This document shows, piece after piece, positions 49,099 to 57,832 of a stretch of DNA of 64,000 bases (the stretch's first letter is position 1; each line of letters starts with the position of its first letter). This DNA is from Allobosea psychrotolerans (GTDB lineage Bacteria > Pseudomonadota > Alphaproteobacteria > Rhizobiales > Beijerinckiaceae). The DNA lies in the NCBI RefSeq assembly GCF_002917105.1, contig NZ_PQFZ01000009.1, positions 1-64,000 on the forward strand, in the 5' to 3' direction. The translations under genes were made by a program, and so were the position numbers. Under the pieces are notes generated by a model, which ran no database searches, was not told where the DNA came from, and worked only from the letters and a program-made list of their open reading frames with translations.

Positions 49099-50453
49099 TG
49101 CGCATCGCCGTGCCGCCCAAGGGAAGCTTGCAGCGCCGGCTTGCCTTCGCGCTCACGGGTGGGGTCATGGCGTTGTGGCTCCTGGCGACGGTGGGCGCAG
49201 GCCTGCTCCTGCGCCGTGAGATCGACGAGGTCTTCGACAGCGCCCTGCAGGAGGTGGTGCAGCGCGTGCTGCCGCTGGCCTATGCCGAGGTTCTCAACCG
49301 CGAGGCGGACGCGGAGCCGGGCCTGCAGCAGGTCGCATCGGTCGGCGCCCATCGCGAATACATCACCTATTTGGTGCGTGACGCGGCAGGCCGCAGCCTG
49401 CTCCAGTCCCATGACGCAGACCCGGCGCAGTTTCCGCCGAATCCGCCCCATGGTTTCAGCGACGGGCCAAGCTCGCGGCTCTACACGGAGGTGGCTGTCA
49501 GCGGGACGCTGGTCGTCACGGCCGCCGAGCGTCCGGGCCATCGCCAGAAGGCGGTGCGCGATGCCATCAAGGTGCTCGCCTGGCCGCTGCTCCTGCTGCT
49601 GCCGCTCGGCATTGCCGGAACCTGGGCGCTGGTCGCAGTCACCTTGCGTCCGATCGCGGCGTTCAGGCGCGAGATCGAGGCGCGCGGGGACGGTCATCTG
49701 GCACCGGTCTCCGTCGCCGCCTTGCCCTCCGAGATCGCTCCGGTGGCGGAAGCGGTGAACGCGCTGATGGCGCGGGTGCGGCGGGTGCTAGACGCCGAGC
49801 GCAGCTTCACGGCCAACAGCGCTCATGAACTGCGTACTCCGGTCGCTGCCGCCCTCGCACAGGCCCAGCGCCTCAAGGCGGAGCTTCCCGAGGGGCCGGC
49901 TCGCGCCCGGACAGTCGAGATCGAGACGGCCTTACAACGGCTGGCGCGCCTGTCCGAGAAGCTGCTTCAACTCGCCAAGGCCGAAGGCGCCGGGGTGCGG
50001 TCGGAGGTGCCCCAGGACCTCGTGCCGGCGCTTCGCATCGTCCTGCATGACCTCGAGGCCCAAGGCCTGGTCGAGGTCTCGTTACCGAGACGAGGCCGGT
50101 TCTTCTCGACACTGGACATGGACGCGTTTGCGATCCTCGCGCGCAACCTGATCGAGAATGCGCTCAAGCACGGCGATTCCAGCCGGCCGGTGGGCGTGAG
50201 ACTGACGGATGACGGGCGCTTCAGCGTGACCAGTCCCGGCCCGGTGCTGTCGCCGGAGATTATCGCCGGCATGACACAGCGCTTCGTGCGTGGCGCGACC
50301 ACGGCCGATGGCGCAGGCCTGGGCCTCTCGATCGTGCAGGCGATCATGCGCGGTGTCGGCGGCGAGATCGCGCTCTCCTCGCCTGCCTCGGGGCAGGCAG
50401 ATGGCCTCGAGGTCTGGGTGCAACTCCCCGTCTCGAAGCTGGCAGCCGGCTGA
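49095..50453 (+). CDS. Sensor histidine kinase (QseC/TctE-like)
   Basis: A 452-aa kinase: first helix about 14-38, periplasmic 2CSK_N-like sensor region (LQEVVQRVLPLAYAEV), second helix about 162-182, HAMP linker, then HisKA with FTANSAHELRTPVAAAL (phospho-His) and an HATPase domain with N-box LARNLIENALKHG and G-box GAGLGLSIVQAIM. All catalytic motifs are present. It is coupled by ATGA to the response regulator. The signal is unknown; it may sense metals or envelope redox state. Confidence 0.93.
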   Translation: MMRIAVPPKGSLQRRLAFALTGGVMALWLLATVGAGLLLRREIDEVFDSALQEVVQRVLPLAYAEVLNREADAEPGLQQVASVGAHREYITYLVRDAAGRSLLQSHDADPAQFPPNPPHGFSDGPSSRLYTEVAVSGTLVVTAAERPGHRQKAVRDAIKVLAWPLLLLLPLGIAGTWALVAVTLRPIAAFRREIEARGDGHLAPVSVAALPSEIAPVAEAVNALMARVRRVLDAERSFTANSAHELRTPVAAALAQAQRLKAELPEGPARARTVEIETALQRLARLSEKLLQLAKAEGAGVRSEVPQDLVPALRIVLHDLEAQGLVEVSLPRRGRFFSTLDMDAFAILARNLIENALKHGDSSRPVGVRLTDDGRFSVTSPGPVLSPEIIAGMTQRFVRGATTADGAGLGLSIVQAIMRGVGGEIALSSPASGQADGLEVWVQLPVSKLAAG

Positions 50454-50470
50454 ACACCTTTCGCCACCGT

Positions 50471-50492
50471 CTTCAGGTCCCTGTCAGCTTCG
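50471..50492 (+). promoter_or_regulatory. Candidate response-regulator box before DUF2271 gene
   Basis: CTTCAGGTCCCTGTCAGCTT, the third instance of TCAG-N7-TCAG-CTTCG, 45 bases before the DUF2271 gene. It shares TGTCAGCTTCG exactly with the 48346 site. Confidence 0.5.
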
Positions 50493-50537
50493 CGGCGCAT
50501 CTCTCCTCGCATCGTTTCCGCAATCCGGAGAGTTGCC

Positions 50538-51017
50538 ATGAGACATCTCGCACGCGCTTTTGCCTTAGCCGTTCCGCTTGGCCTCGCCGGCGCCATCACG
50601 CAGAGCGCCGTCGTCGAGGCGCGGCCGGTCCGGATTGCCACGACCCTGAAGCCCTATGGCGGCAACGGCGCCTATCTCGCGATCTACATCACCGACCCGC
50701 AGGGCAAGCTCCACAAGACGGTCAGGATCGCCGGCGGCAAGGCCAAGTACTACAAGCATCTCAGCGCCTGGAACCGGCTCTCGGGCGGCCGTATCGACGG
50801 CACGACCGGCGCCAGCGTCGGCAGCGGGCAGTCGCTTTCGGTCAGCGTCGAAATCGCCGATGCGCTCATCGACGCCGGCTACCAGATCCGCGTCGACAGC
50901 GCCGTCGAGGACGGGAACGACGTCCCCGGTGACGCGGTCGCGCCGCTCGCCCAGTCCGATGCGGGCAAGCCCGTCGCTGGCAGGGGTTATGTGAAGTCCC
51001 TGACCTTCGACATGTGA
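50538..51017 (+). CDS. DUF2271 protein, predicted covalently flavinylated
   Basis: A 159-aa secreted protein: signal peptide (AFALAVPLGLAGAITQ), then a DUF2271 domain (VRIATTLKPYGGNGAYLAIY, TVRIAGGKAKYYKHLSAWNR). Residues 87-93 read DGTTGAS, an exact match to the flavinylation motif DGx(S/T)(G/S)A(S/T) recognised by ApbE, which attaches FMN through a phosphoester to the last Ser/Thr (S93). DUF2271 proteins are known from ApbE-linked extracytosolic electron-transfer clusters. The flavoprotein-reductase and apbE genes follow directly, supporting this role. Confidence 0.9.
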   Translation: MRHLARAFALAVPLGLAGAITQSAVVEARPVRIATTLKPYGGNGAYLAIYITDPQGKLHKTVRIAGGKAKYYKHLSAWNRLSGGRIDGTTGASVGSGQSLSVSVEIADALIDAGYQIRVDSAVEDGNDVPGDAVAPLAQSDAGKPVAGRGYVKSLTFDM

Positions 51018-51034
51018 TCGGGGCCAGGTGTCAC

Positions 51035-53248
51035 ATGCTGCGCCAGATCCACTCCTTGCCCGGCCTGATCGCCGCATTGCTCGTAGCGGTACTGGCGCTG
51101 ACCGGTGCGATCCTCTCCGTCCAGCCCGCGCTGGAACATGTCGCGGCGCCGTCGGTCGCCACAGATACGATCAGCGTCGCCGCCCTGGCGGGAGCCGCGC
51201 AGGCGCAGCACGCCGAAATCGACAAGATCGTCAAGACAGCCTCCGGCTCGGTCCTCGTCAGCTATTTCGAGGGCGACAAGGCCGGCGTCGATCTCGTGGA
51301 CCGCGCCACGGGCCAGGTCATCGGCCCGCATACGCCGTCCGCGACCATCCGCTTCGTCACCGACCTGCACCGCTCGCTGCTGCTGGGTACGGCTGGCCGC
51401 GTCGCGGCGGGGCTGGGCGCGCTGGCCATGGTGATCCTCACCATCACTGGCGCCATGATGCTTGCCGCGCGCCTTGGCGGCTGGGCCGCGCTGCTGAAGC
51501 CGATCCGCGGCCGTTCGCGCCAGCGCTGGCATGCACAGGCGGGGCGGCTGGCCATGGTCGGGCTGCTGCTCACGGCCCTGACGGGCTGCTACTTGTCCCT
51601 GACGAGCTTCGAACTGGTTCCTGACGGCTCGACCCAGCAGTCGCCGGCGGCATCTGGAAGCGGCGCCGACCGCGCTCCCGTCGGCAGTCTTGCCGCATTG
51701 AAGGCCATCGACCTCGCCGATCTGCGCGAACTCGCCTTTCCTTACGCGGCGGATCCGACCGACACCTACCGGCTGACCACGGCGGCTGGTGTCACGCAGA
51801 TCGATGCCGCCACGGGCGAGGCCCTGTCGTTCCAGCCGCATTCGGCGGCCAGGCAGATCTACGAGCTGATCTACATGCTCCATACCGGCCAGGGCCTGTG
51901 GCCGCTGGGCCTGCTGCTGGGGTTGTCCGCGCTGGCTGTGCCGGTCTTCGCGGTCACGGGCGCGATGATCTGGTGGCAGCGCCGCCGGTTCCTGCCGCGC
52001 TTCGAGAGCAACAGTCCTGCCTCCGCGGCCGACACGATCATCCTGGTCGGGAGCGAGGGAGGCAGCACATGGGGTTTCGCAAAGACGCTCCATGTCGCCC
52101 TCACGCGAGCCGGATACAAGGCGCATGCGGCTTCCATGAACGCACTGGCACCTTCCTATCCGAAGGCGGCGCGCATGCTGATCCTGACCGCGACCTATGG
52201 CGACGGGACGGCCCCGGCCAATGCCAACGCCTTCCTGACCCGTCTTGCTCGGCACAAGGCGAAGCTTCCCGTCGCTGTGCTCGGCTTCGGCGACCGCTGC
52301 TTCCCGAAATTCTGCCGGTTCGCCGATGACGTCGCGGCTGCCCTCGCCACCAAAGGCTGGCCGGCACTGATCGAGACCGACCGCATAGACCGCCAGTCGG
52401 CACAGTCCTTCGCGCTCTGGGGCGAACAGCTCGGGGCGGTGCTCGGCCACAAGCTGGCGCTCGCCCATGTCGCGGAACGACCCAGGACCACGGCGCTCGA
52501 ACTGGTGAAGCGCCTCGATTTCGGTTCCGAAGTCCAGGCTCCGACGGCGATCTTGACGTTCGCTCTGCCGAGTCTCCCGGCTGAGCGAACGGTCTGGAGA
52601 CGCCTTTTCCCTGCGTCGCTCCCGCACTTCGATGCCGGCGACCTCGTCGGCATCGTCCCGCCGGGAAGCACAGTGCCGCGCTATTATTCGCTCGCCTCGT
52701 CCTCGCGCGACGGCTTTCTCGAGATCTGCGTGCGCAAGCAGCCCGGCGGCCTCTGCTCGGGCTTCCTCAACGACCTTCCGTTCGGCGGGCGGATCGACGC
52801 CTTCATCAAGAGCAACCCAGCCTTCCGGCCGAATGCGAGCGCCGCTCCTCTGATCCTGATCGGGGCCGGTGCGGGAATAGCGCCTCTGATGGGCTTTCTG
52901 CGCGCGAACCGACCGCGGCGCGAAGCCCATCTCTACTGGGGCGGACGTTCGCCGGCGTCCGACTTCCTCTACCGCGACGAACTCGCCTCATGTGTCGCCG
53001 ACGGGCGACTGACCGGACTGAACGCCGTCTTTTCGCGCGTCGCCGATGGCGGCCATGTGCAGGACAGGCTGACCGATGACGCCCAGTCCCTCTCTGCACT
53101 CCTGCGGCGCGGCGCGCAAATCATGGTCTGCGGCGGGCGCGACATGGCCGACGGCGTCTCCCTCGCCCTCGACGCGATCCTGGCCCAGATGGGACTGAGC
53201 ACGGCCGAGCTGAGGGCCAGCGGGCTCTATCTCGAAGATGTCTATTGA
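51035..53248 (+). CDS. PepSY-TM / flavodoxin / FNR-type transmembrane reductase
   Basis: A 737-aa fusion. Residues about 1-330 form a PepSY-associated membrane domain (LRQIHSLPGLIAALLVAVLA, TDLHRSLLLGTAGRVAAGLG, RQIYELIYMLHTGQGLWPLG), with His residues suited to heme or flavin electron transfer. From about 338 comes a flavodoxin domain (VGSEGGSTWGFAKTLH, LTATYGDGTAPANANAF). A ferredoxin-NADP reductase module follows (RYYSLASSSRDGFLEICVRK, GAGAGIAPLMGFLRAN). It should take electrons from cytosolic NAD(P)H and pass them across the membrane, probably to DUF2271-FMN. A GTG at 51014 overlapping the previous stop is an alternative start. Overlaps apbE by 11 nt. Confidence 0.92.
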   Translation: MLRQIHSLPGLIAALLVAVLALTGAILSVQPALEHVAAPSVATDTISVAALAGAAQAQHAEIDKIVKTASGSVLVSYFEGDKAGVDLVDRATGQVIGPHTPSATIRFVTDLHRSLLLGTAGRVAAGLGALAMVILTITGAMMLAARLGGWAALLKPIRGRSRQRWHAQAGRLAMVGLLLTALTGCYLSLTSFELVPDGSTQQSPAASGSGADRAPVGSLAALKAIDLADLRELAFPYAADPTDTYRLTTAAGVTQIDAATGEALSFQPHSAARQIYELIYMLHTGQGLWPLGLLLGLSALAVPVFAVTGAMIWWQRRRFLPRFESNSPASAADTIILVGSEGGSTWGFAKTLHVALTRAGYKAHAASMNALAPSYPKAARMLILTATYGDGTAPANANAFLTRLARHKAKLPVAVLGFGDRCFPKFCRFADDVAAALATKGWPALIETDRIDRQSAQSFALWGEQLGAVLGHKLALAHVAERPRTTALELVKRLDFGSEVQAPTAILTFALPSLPAERTVWRRLFPASLPHFDAGDLVGIVPPGSTVPRYYSLASSSRDGFLEICVRKQPGGLCSGFLNDLPFGGRIDAFIKSNPAFRPNASAAPLILIGAGAGIAPLMGFLRANRPRREAHLYWGGRSPASDFLYRDELASCVADGRLTGLNAVFSRVADGGHVQDRLTDDAQSLSALLRRGAQIMVCGGRDMADGVSLALDAILAQMGLSTAELRASGLYLEDVY

Positions 53249-54167
53249 GCCGCCGGCGCTGGAGCGCCGCACCCTCAACGGGCCGACCATGGGAACGCGC
53301 TATTCGGCCGTCTTCTTCGTCTCCAACGATGTGGACCAGGAGAAGCTGGCCGCGGCCCTGTTCGAGGCCGTCGATCGCGTCGACCATCAGATGTCGACAT
53401 GGAAGCCCGATTCGGACCTCAATCGGCTCAATCGCGCTGCCACCGACATCTGGGTGCCGATTCCCGCCGAGCTGATGAGCGTCCTGCAGGCGTCCCTGCG
53501 GATCGGCCGGCAGTCGCAGGGCGCATTCGACATCGGCATCGGCGATCTCGTCTGCGCCTGGGGCTTCGGCGCCAGGGCGGCCGCCTCCGACAGCGTGCTA
53601 CCGGGTCCGGTCGTGCCGCAACGGATGACGACCACCGAGGCGCTCGAACTTGATCCGTCCCTGCGCCGGGCCCGTAAGCATGCTCCCCTCGCGCTTGATC
53701 TGTCGGGGATCGCCAAGGGCTACGCCGTCGATGAGATGGCGCGCGTCATGCGCCGGTTCGCGGTTCCTGCCTGGCTGGTCGGCATCGACGGCGAGATGCG
53801 TGCCGCGGGTGTGAAGCGTGACGGAACGCCCTGGGTCGTCGCCCACGAGCGCCCCGTGCGCGGCGCGCGAGAAGCCATGGGCGTCATCGAACTCGAGGAC
53901 CGCGCGGTCGCGACCTCGGGCAATTATCGTCGGTTTCGCGACATCGGCACGCGAACGATCTCCCACACCATGGATCCCCGGATCGGTCTGCCGCTGGAGA
54001 ACGGCCTCGCCTCCGTGACGGTGCTCGCTGCGACATGCATGGAGGCCGACGCCTGGGCGTCGGCCTATCTGGTCATGGGCGAGGTCGCCGGGCCATGGCT
54101 GGCCCAGGTGATGGACATGGATGCGATCTTCGTGCTCGCAAACGGGACCGTCCTGGGGCGGCCTTAG
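53238..54167 (+). CDS. apbE: FAD:protein FMN transferase
   Basis: A 309-aa ApbE enzyme: GPTMGTRYSAVFF, HQMSTWKPDSDLNRLNRA, GAFDIGIGDLVCAWGFG, LDLSGIAKGYAVDEMARVM and the Mg-site region EADAWASAYLVMG. It transfers FMN from FAD to Ser/Thr in a DGxxGAT-like motif; the DUF2271 protein two genes upstream carries such a motif. No signal peptide is obvious; some ApbE proteins are cytoplasmic or tethered through partners. The usual DALAT-like Thr is Ser here, a conservative change. Confidence 0.92.
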   Translation: MSIEPPALERRTLNGPTMGTRYSAVFFVSNDVDQEKLAAALFEAVDRVDHQMSTWKPDSDLNRLNRAATDIWVPIPAELMSVLQASLRIGRQSQGAFDIGIGDLVCAWGFGARAAASDSVLPGPVVPQRMTTTEALELDPSLRRARKHAPLALDLSGIAKGYAVDEMARVMRRFAVPAWLVGIDGEMRAAGVKRDGTPWVVAHERPVRGAREAMGVIELEDRAVATSGNYRRFRDIGTRTISHTMDPRIGLPLENGLASVTVLAATCMEADAWASAYLVMGEVAGPWLAQVMDMDAIFVLANGTVLGRP

Positions 54168-54198
54168 GATGAGCGGCTCTTCATCGAGGGCAGCTCGG

Positions 54199-55476
54199 TC
54201 AGCGTGCCATCAAGTCGAATAGCAGGAGCAGCAGACTCGTCCCCAGGCCGGCAAACGGAACCCAGCCCGGACACAGGAAGATATCCGGCGGAGGTTCGCC
54301 TTCCTGACGCTTGATCCGGATCAGGGCGATGTTGACGATGGCGAAGATGATGAGCGTGAAACGCGATGTGAAATCGGCGAGCCCCGCCAGCGGGACCGAG
54401 AGCGACAGGACGAGGATGGCCGAGACGCCGAGCGCCGTCGCCAGGAGCGGCGTGCCAGTCGTGGTGTTCAGTTTCGTCAGCGCGCGTGGAAGATTGCCCT
54501 GCTCGGCCATGCCGTAGACCACGCGCGCGATCATGATCATGTGGACGATGATGCCGTTCAGGGTGGCAACCACGGCGATGGCACTCATCGTCACGAGCGG
54601 CAACCCGGTCTGGCGCTCGAAGACGAGCGCCAACGGCGCCGAGGAGAGCGCCAGTTCCTGCGGAGGGACTGCGACGACGGCGACCCAGACCACGACCGCA
54701 TAGATCAGCGCCGTGAGGCCGAGGGTCAGGAACAGGGCCCGTGGCAGCGTACGGCGCGGCTCTTTCATCTCCTCGGCGACGTTCACGATGTGCTCGAATC
54801 CGATGAAGGCGAAGACGGCGATCAGCGTCGTGCTGGAGAGTCCGACCCAGGCCGACATGTCGTCGAAGCCAGGCCACGCTTCCGGCAACCGCGTCAGCAA
54901 CTTGCTGCCCGAACCTAAGCCGGCAACGATGATCAGGAGGAGGCCCCCCACCTCGATCAGGGTCATGATCCCGGCGAAGGTGACCGACTGGACCGTTGCG
55001 AGACAGGCGATGAGGCCCATCGCGAGCACGACCCCGGTGATGATCCAGGGGGCGGGCCAGTCCAGGAAAATGGCGACGTAGCCCGCGCTCCCCACGCTGA
55101 TCGTCGCTGCGGAGATCGTGGCGGTGGCGACGACGAGAAGCCCGACGGCAAGGCTGAGCCAACGCCGCTTGAAGGCCGTCTCGACATAGGCCGCCTCGCT
55201 CGCGCTGACGGGCATGCGCGTGCCGAGTTCGGCAAAAGTGGCCGCGGTGAAGGCCATGACGAGCGCCGCGCCCAGGAAGGCGAGCGGCGCGTGCATCCCG
55301 CTGCGGCCGGCGGCCGTGCCGACCAGGACATAGATTCCGGCGCCGATGGTGACGCCAAGGCCATAGAGGACGGCGTGTGCGAGAGTCAGCGTCCGGAGCA
55401 GGCCGTCGGGGCCAGCGGAACCGCCCTGCACTTCATCGCTGGGCAAGGCTCGGCTCCGTGGGTTGGGACTCGGCAT
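54199..55476 (-). CDS. APC-family amino acid permease
   Basis: A 425-aa permease with about 12 helices. Diagnostic blocks are VLYGLGVTIGAGIYVLVG (the helix 1 GxGxG turn), ELGTRMPVSASEAAYVETAF, FIGFEHIVNVAEEMKEPRRT and GIIVHMIMIARVVYGMAEQG. This is the cationic amino acid transporter-like or YfnA-like branch of the APC superfamily. The start at ATG 55476 follows from family length; there is no clear ribosome-binding site. It is convergent with apbE and shows no clear link to the redox cluster. Confidence 0.9.
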   Translation of the reverse strand: MPSPNPRSRALPSDEVQGGSAGPDGLLRTLTLAHAVLYGLGVTIGAGIYVLVGTAAGRSGMHAPLAFLGAALVMAFTAATFAELGTRMPVSASEAAYVETAFKRRWLSLAVGLLVVATATISAATISVGSAGYVAIFLDWPAPWIITGVVLAMGLIACLATVQSVTFAGIMTLIEVGGLLLIIVAGLGSGSKLLTRLPEAWPGFDDMSAWVGLSSTTLIAVFAFIGFEHIVNVAEEMKEPRRTLPRALFLTLGLTALIYAVVVWVAVVAVPPQELALSSAPLALVFERQTGLPLVTMSAIAVVATLNGIIVHMIMIARVVYGMAEQGNLPRALTKLNTTTGTPLLATALGVSAILVLSLSVPLAGLADFTSRFTLIIFAIVNIALIRIKRQEGEPPPDIFLCPGWVPFAGLGTSLLLLLFDLMAR

Positions 55477-55632
55477 CAGTGGTTCATCTGCGACACGGAG
55501 CGAGCCAGACGCCTTGGAGAGGCGGGACAGCGGACGTGAAACGACCGCATCCGCAGCTTTGGGCCTCCAGATGCCGCGGCGCAAGCGAGGACGTCCGGGG
55601 TGCCCGTGGGGACCGGCGTCGTCGTCCCGTGG

Positions 55633-57684
55633 TCAGGTCGGCATTCTGGTCGCCGTCGACGCCCCCGCATCGGCTCGCGGCATCCTGGGAGACAACCTCA
55701 TCTTGTCCGCGGCTGGGAGCAGCCGCGCCGAGTTGGAGATGAAGATCAATTCCGATGAGACATGGATGAAGGCGGCCAAGAGCGGGTTCAGGAAGCCGAA
55801 CGCGGCAAGGGCGATGCCGAGAGCATCGACGGCGATCGTGCCGGAGAAGTTCTGCCAGATGACGCCGCGCGTGCGCTGGGCGATCCGAACCGTCTCGACG
55901 AGGCGCTCCAGGTTGTTGGCAAGCAGGACGATGTCGGCGCTCTCCTTGGCGACATCCGTACCCGAGCCCATCGCGATCCCGACGCTCGCGGCCGTCAAAG
56001 CCGGCGCGTCGTTGATGCCGTCGCCAAGCATGGCGACCTTGGCGCCGGACGCCGCCAGCGCCCGCACGCGCTCCAGCTTTTGCTCGGGCAGCATGCCGGC
56101 CTCGACCGTCCCGATCCCAAGGCTGGCGCCGACGCGCTCGGCCACCTTGGCGTTGTCGCCGGTCAGCAGGATGGTGCGGATCTTCATCGCGTGCAGGGCC
56201 CGGATAGCGTCTGCGGCCTCCGGACGCACCTCGTCGGCGACGGCGAAGGCCCCGGCATAGAGCCCGTTGACCGCGACGCAGATCTCGGAGGAGAGGGCGT
56301 CGCCCGCGCGGCCGGCGGGAACGTCGATCCCCTCGGCCTGCAGCAGCTTGACGCTGCCGATCAGGATGCGGTCATCGCCCAGCCTTGCCGTGACACCACG
56401 TCCGAGCGTGTAGTCGAAGCTGTCGGGCTCCGGCACCGCGATATCTCGAAGGCGGGCCTCCGCCACGATCGCCTTGGCGAGCGGGTGCTCGGAGCGGAGT
56501 TCCGCCGATGCCGCCAGCCTGAGCAGGTCGGCCTCCGTGCGGCCGGCCGCCGGATGGATCGCCGAGACGCGCGGTTCGCCGAAGGTCAGGGTGCCCGTCT
56601 TGTCGAGCACGATCGTGTCGATGCGGCCGAGCATCTCGAGATGCATGCCGCCCTTGATGATTGCACCGTTGCGCGCCGCGCGGCCGATGCCGCCCAGTAC
56701 CGCCAGAGGCGTTCCTGCCGCGACGCCGCAGGCGCCGGCGACGATGATCACCGAGATCGTGTCGCGGATGTTGCCGGTGAGCAGGTAGGTTACGATCGCC
56801 GCGGCGAAGGAGAAATAGACGAGATAGCCCGCCAGTTGATCGGCGAGGCGCTGGACCGGAGCGCGCGACTGCTCGGCGTTCTCGATCGCATCGATGATGC
56901 GCCCGAAGCTGGTGTCGCGACCGATCCGGTCGACCTGGATGTCGAGCGCGCCAGACTGATTGATGGAGCCGGCGAAGACGGCATCCCCTGCGCTACGCTT
57001 GACCGGCATGGATTCGCCGGTGATGCGCGCCTGATCGACATAGGAGAGGCCCGACTTCACGACACCGTCGACAGGAATGTTCTCGCCGGGCGCGACAAGG
57101 ACGCGGTCGCCGACGACGATCATGTCGATCGGGACCAGCGAGATGATGCCGTTGCGGCGCACGGTCGCCTCATGCGGCATGACGTCGATGAGGTCGGCGA
57201 TCGCGGCCCGCCCGCGATCGACAGTCAGATGCTCCAATTCCTCGGCTACGAGCACGAAGAAGGTCACGACCAGTGCCGTGAAGAACTCCGAGATCGTGGC
57301 GGCGGCCAGGATGGCAATCGACATGGAGAGTTCCATGGTCATCCGCCGCTCTTTGATGTTCTCAAAAGCCTCGCGCAGGATCGGCCAGGCGCCAAACAGC
57401 AGGCCCGCCGAGCCCACGACATCGACGCCGGCCACGCTCCCGCTCAGCCCGAACCAGACCAGCGCCGCCGAGACCGCGACGACCGCAACCCGCAAGACCT
57501 CGACGGTCTCGACATCATGGCCAAACAGGCTGAGCGCCCGTGGAATCCGGTCTCCGATCCAGCCGGGCGAGTGCTTGGCTTGCTCGGCCGCGCTCGCCGA
57601 GCAGGTCGATTCGAAGGGCCGGAAGCAGGTGCAGGGCCGCGCGCTGGCGGGGCAGAGCGGGACGGAAGCAGCGACGGTCGTCAT
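55633..57684 (-). CDS. P1B-type heavy-metal ATPase lacking the CPx motif
   Basis: A 683-aa P-type ATPase: phosphorylation site DKTGTLTFGE (D361), actuator loop ITGESMPV, hinge MLGDGINDAPAL and the HP of SEHPLAKAI, so ATP hydrolysis parts are intact. The membrane metal site is odd: instead of CPC, SPC or another Pro-containing triad, helix 4 of the family core reads VAGACGVAAGTPLAVLGG (A316-G-A-C-G320). The N-terminus lacks an HMA domain but has four Cys (11, 18, 20, 28). Metal specificity is therefore unclear. ATG 57684 is chosen over an in-frame start at 57729. An Irr/Fur-like box lies upstream. Confidence 0.88.
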   Translation of the reverse strand: MTTVAASVPLCPASARPCTCFRPFESTCSASAAEQAKHSPGWIGDRIPRALSLFGHDVETVEVLRVAVVAVSAALVWFGLSGSVAGVDVVGSAGLLFGAWPILREAFENIKERRMTMELSMSIAILAAATISEFFTALVVTFFVLVAEELEHLTVDRGRAAIADLIDVMPHEATVRRNGIISLVPIDMIVVGDRVLVAPGENIPVDGVVKSGLSYVDQARITGESMPVKRSAGDAVFAGSINQSGALDIQVDRIGRDTSFGRIIDAIENAEQSRAPVQRLADQLAGYLVYFSFAAAIVTYLLTGNIRDTISVIIVAGACGVAAGTPLAVLGGIGRAARNGAIIKGGMHLEMLGRIDTIVLDKTGTLTFGEPRVSAIHPAAGRTEADLLRLAASAELRSEHPLAKAIVAEARLRDIAVPEPDSFDYTLGRGVTARLGDDRILIGSVKLLQAEGIDVPAGRAGDALSSEICVAVNGLYAGAFAVADEVRPEAADAIRALHAMKIRTILLTGDNAKVAERVGASLGIGTVEAGMLPEQKLERVRALAASGAKVAMLGDGINDAPALTAASVGIAMGSGTDVAKESADIVLLANNLERLVETVRIAQRTRGVIWQNFSGTIAVDALGIALAAFGFLNPLLAAFIHVSSELIFISNSARLLPAADKMRLSPRMPRADAGASTATRMPT

Positions 57685-57734
57685 GGCGGAATCATCCTGG
57701 TCGAAAGGATGCCTGGCTGGCTCACGCAACCTAG

Positions 57735-57751
57735 TTTGGAATTATTCTAAT
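57735..57751. promoter_or_regulatory. Irr/Fur-superfamily-like box
   Basis: TTTGGAATTATTCTAAT differs at two positions from the iron-control element TTTAGAA-N3-TTCTAAA bound by Irr in Hyphomicrobiales. It lies 51 bases upstream of the ATPase start and 82 bases before the divergent secreted protein. Confidence 0.45.
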
Positions 57752-57832
57752 TACAAGGAGTGCTTCACTTTGACGAGGCCTCCTCGCATTGTGGCGATCG
57801 CTGGCGCGCGGTCACCACAGAGGAGAGAACCG

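Noticed and set aside
55762-57750. 662-codon frame antisense to the P-type ATPase
   Set aside because: Asp/Arg/Gly-rich antisense product; the ATPase motifs on the minus strand are decisive.
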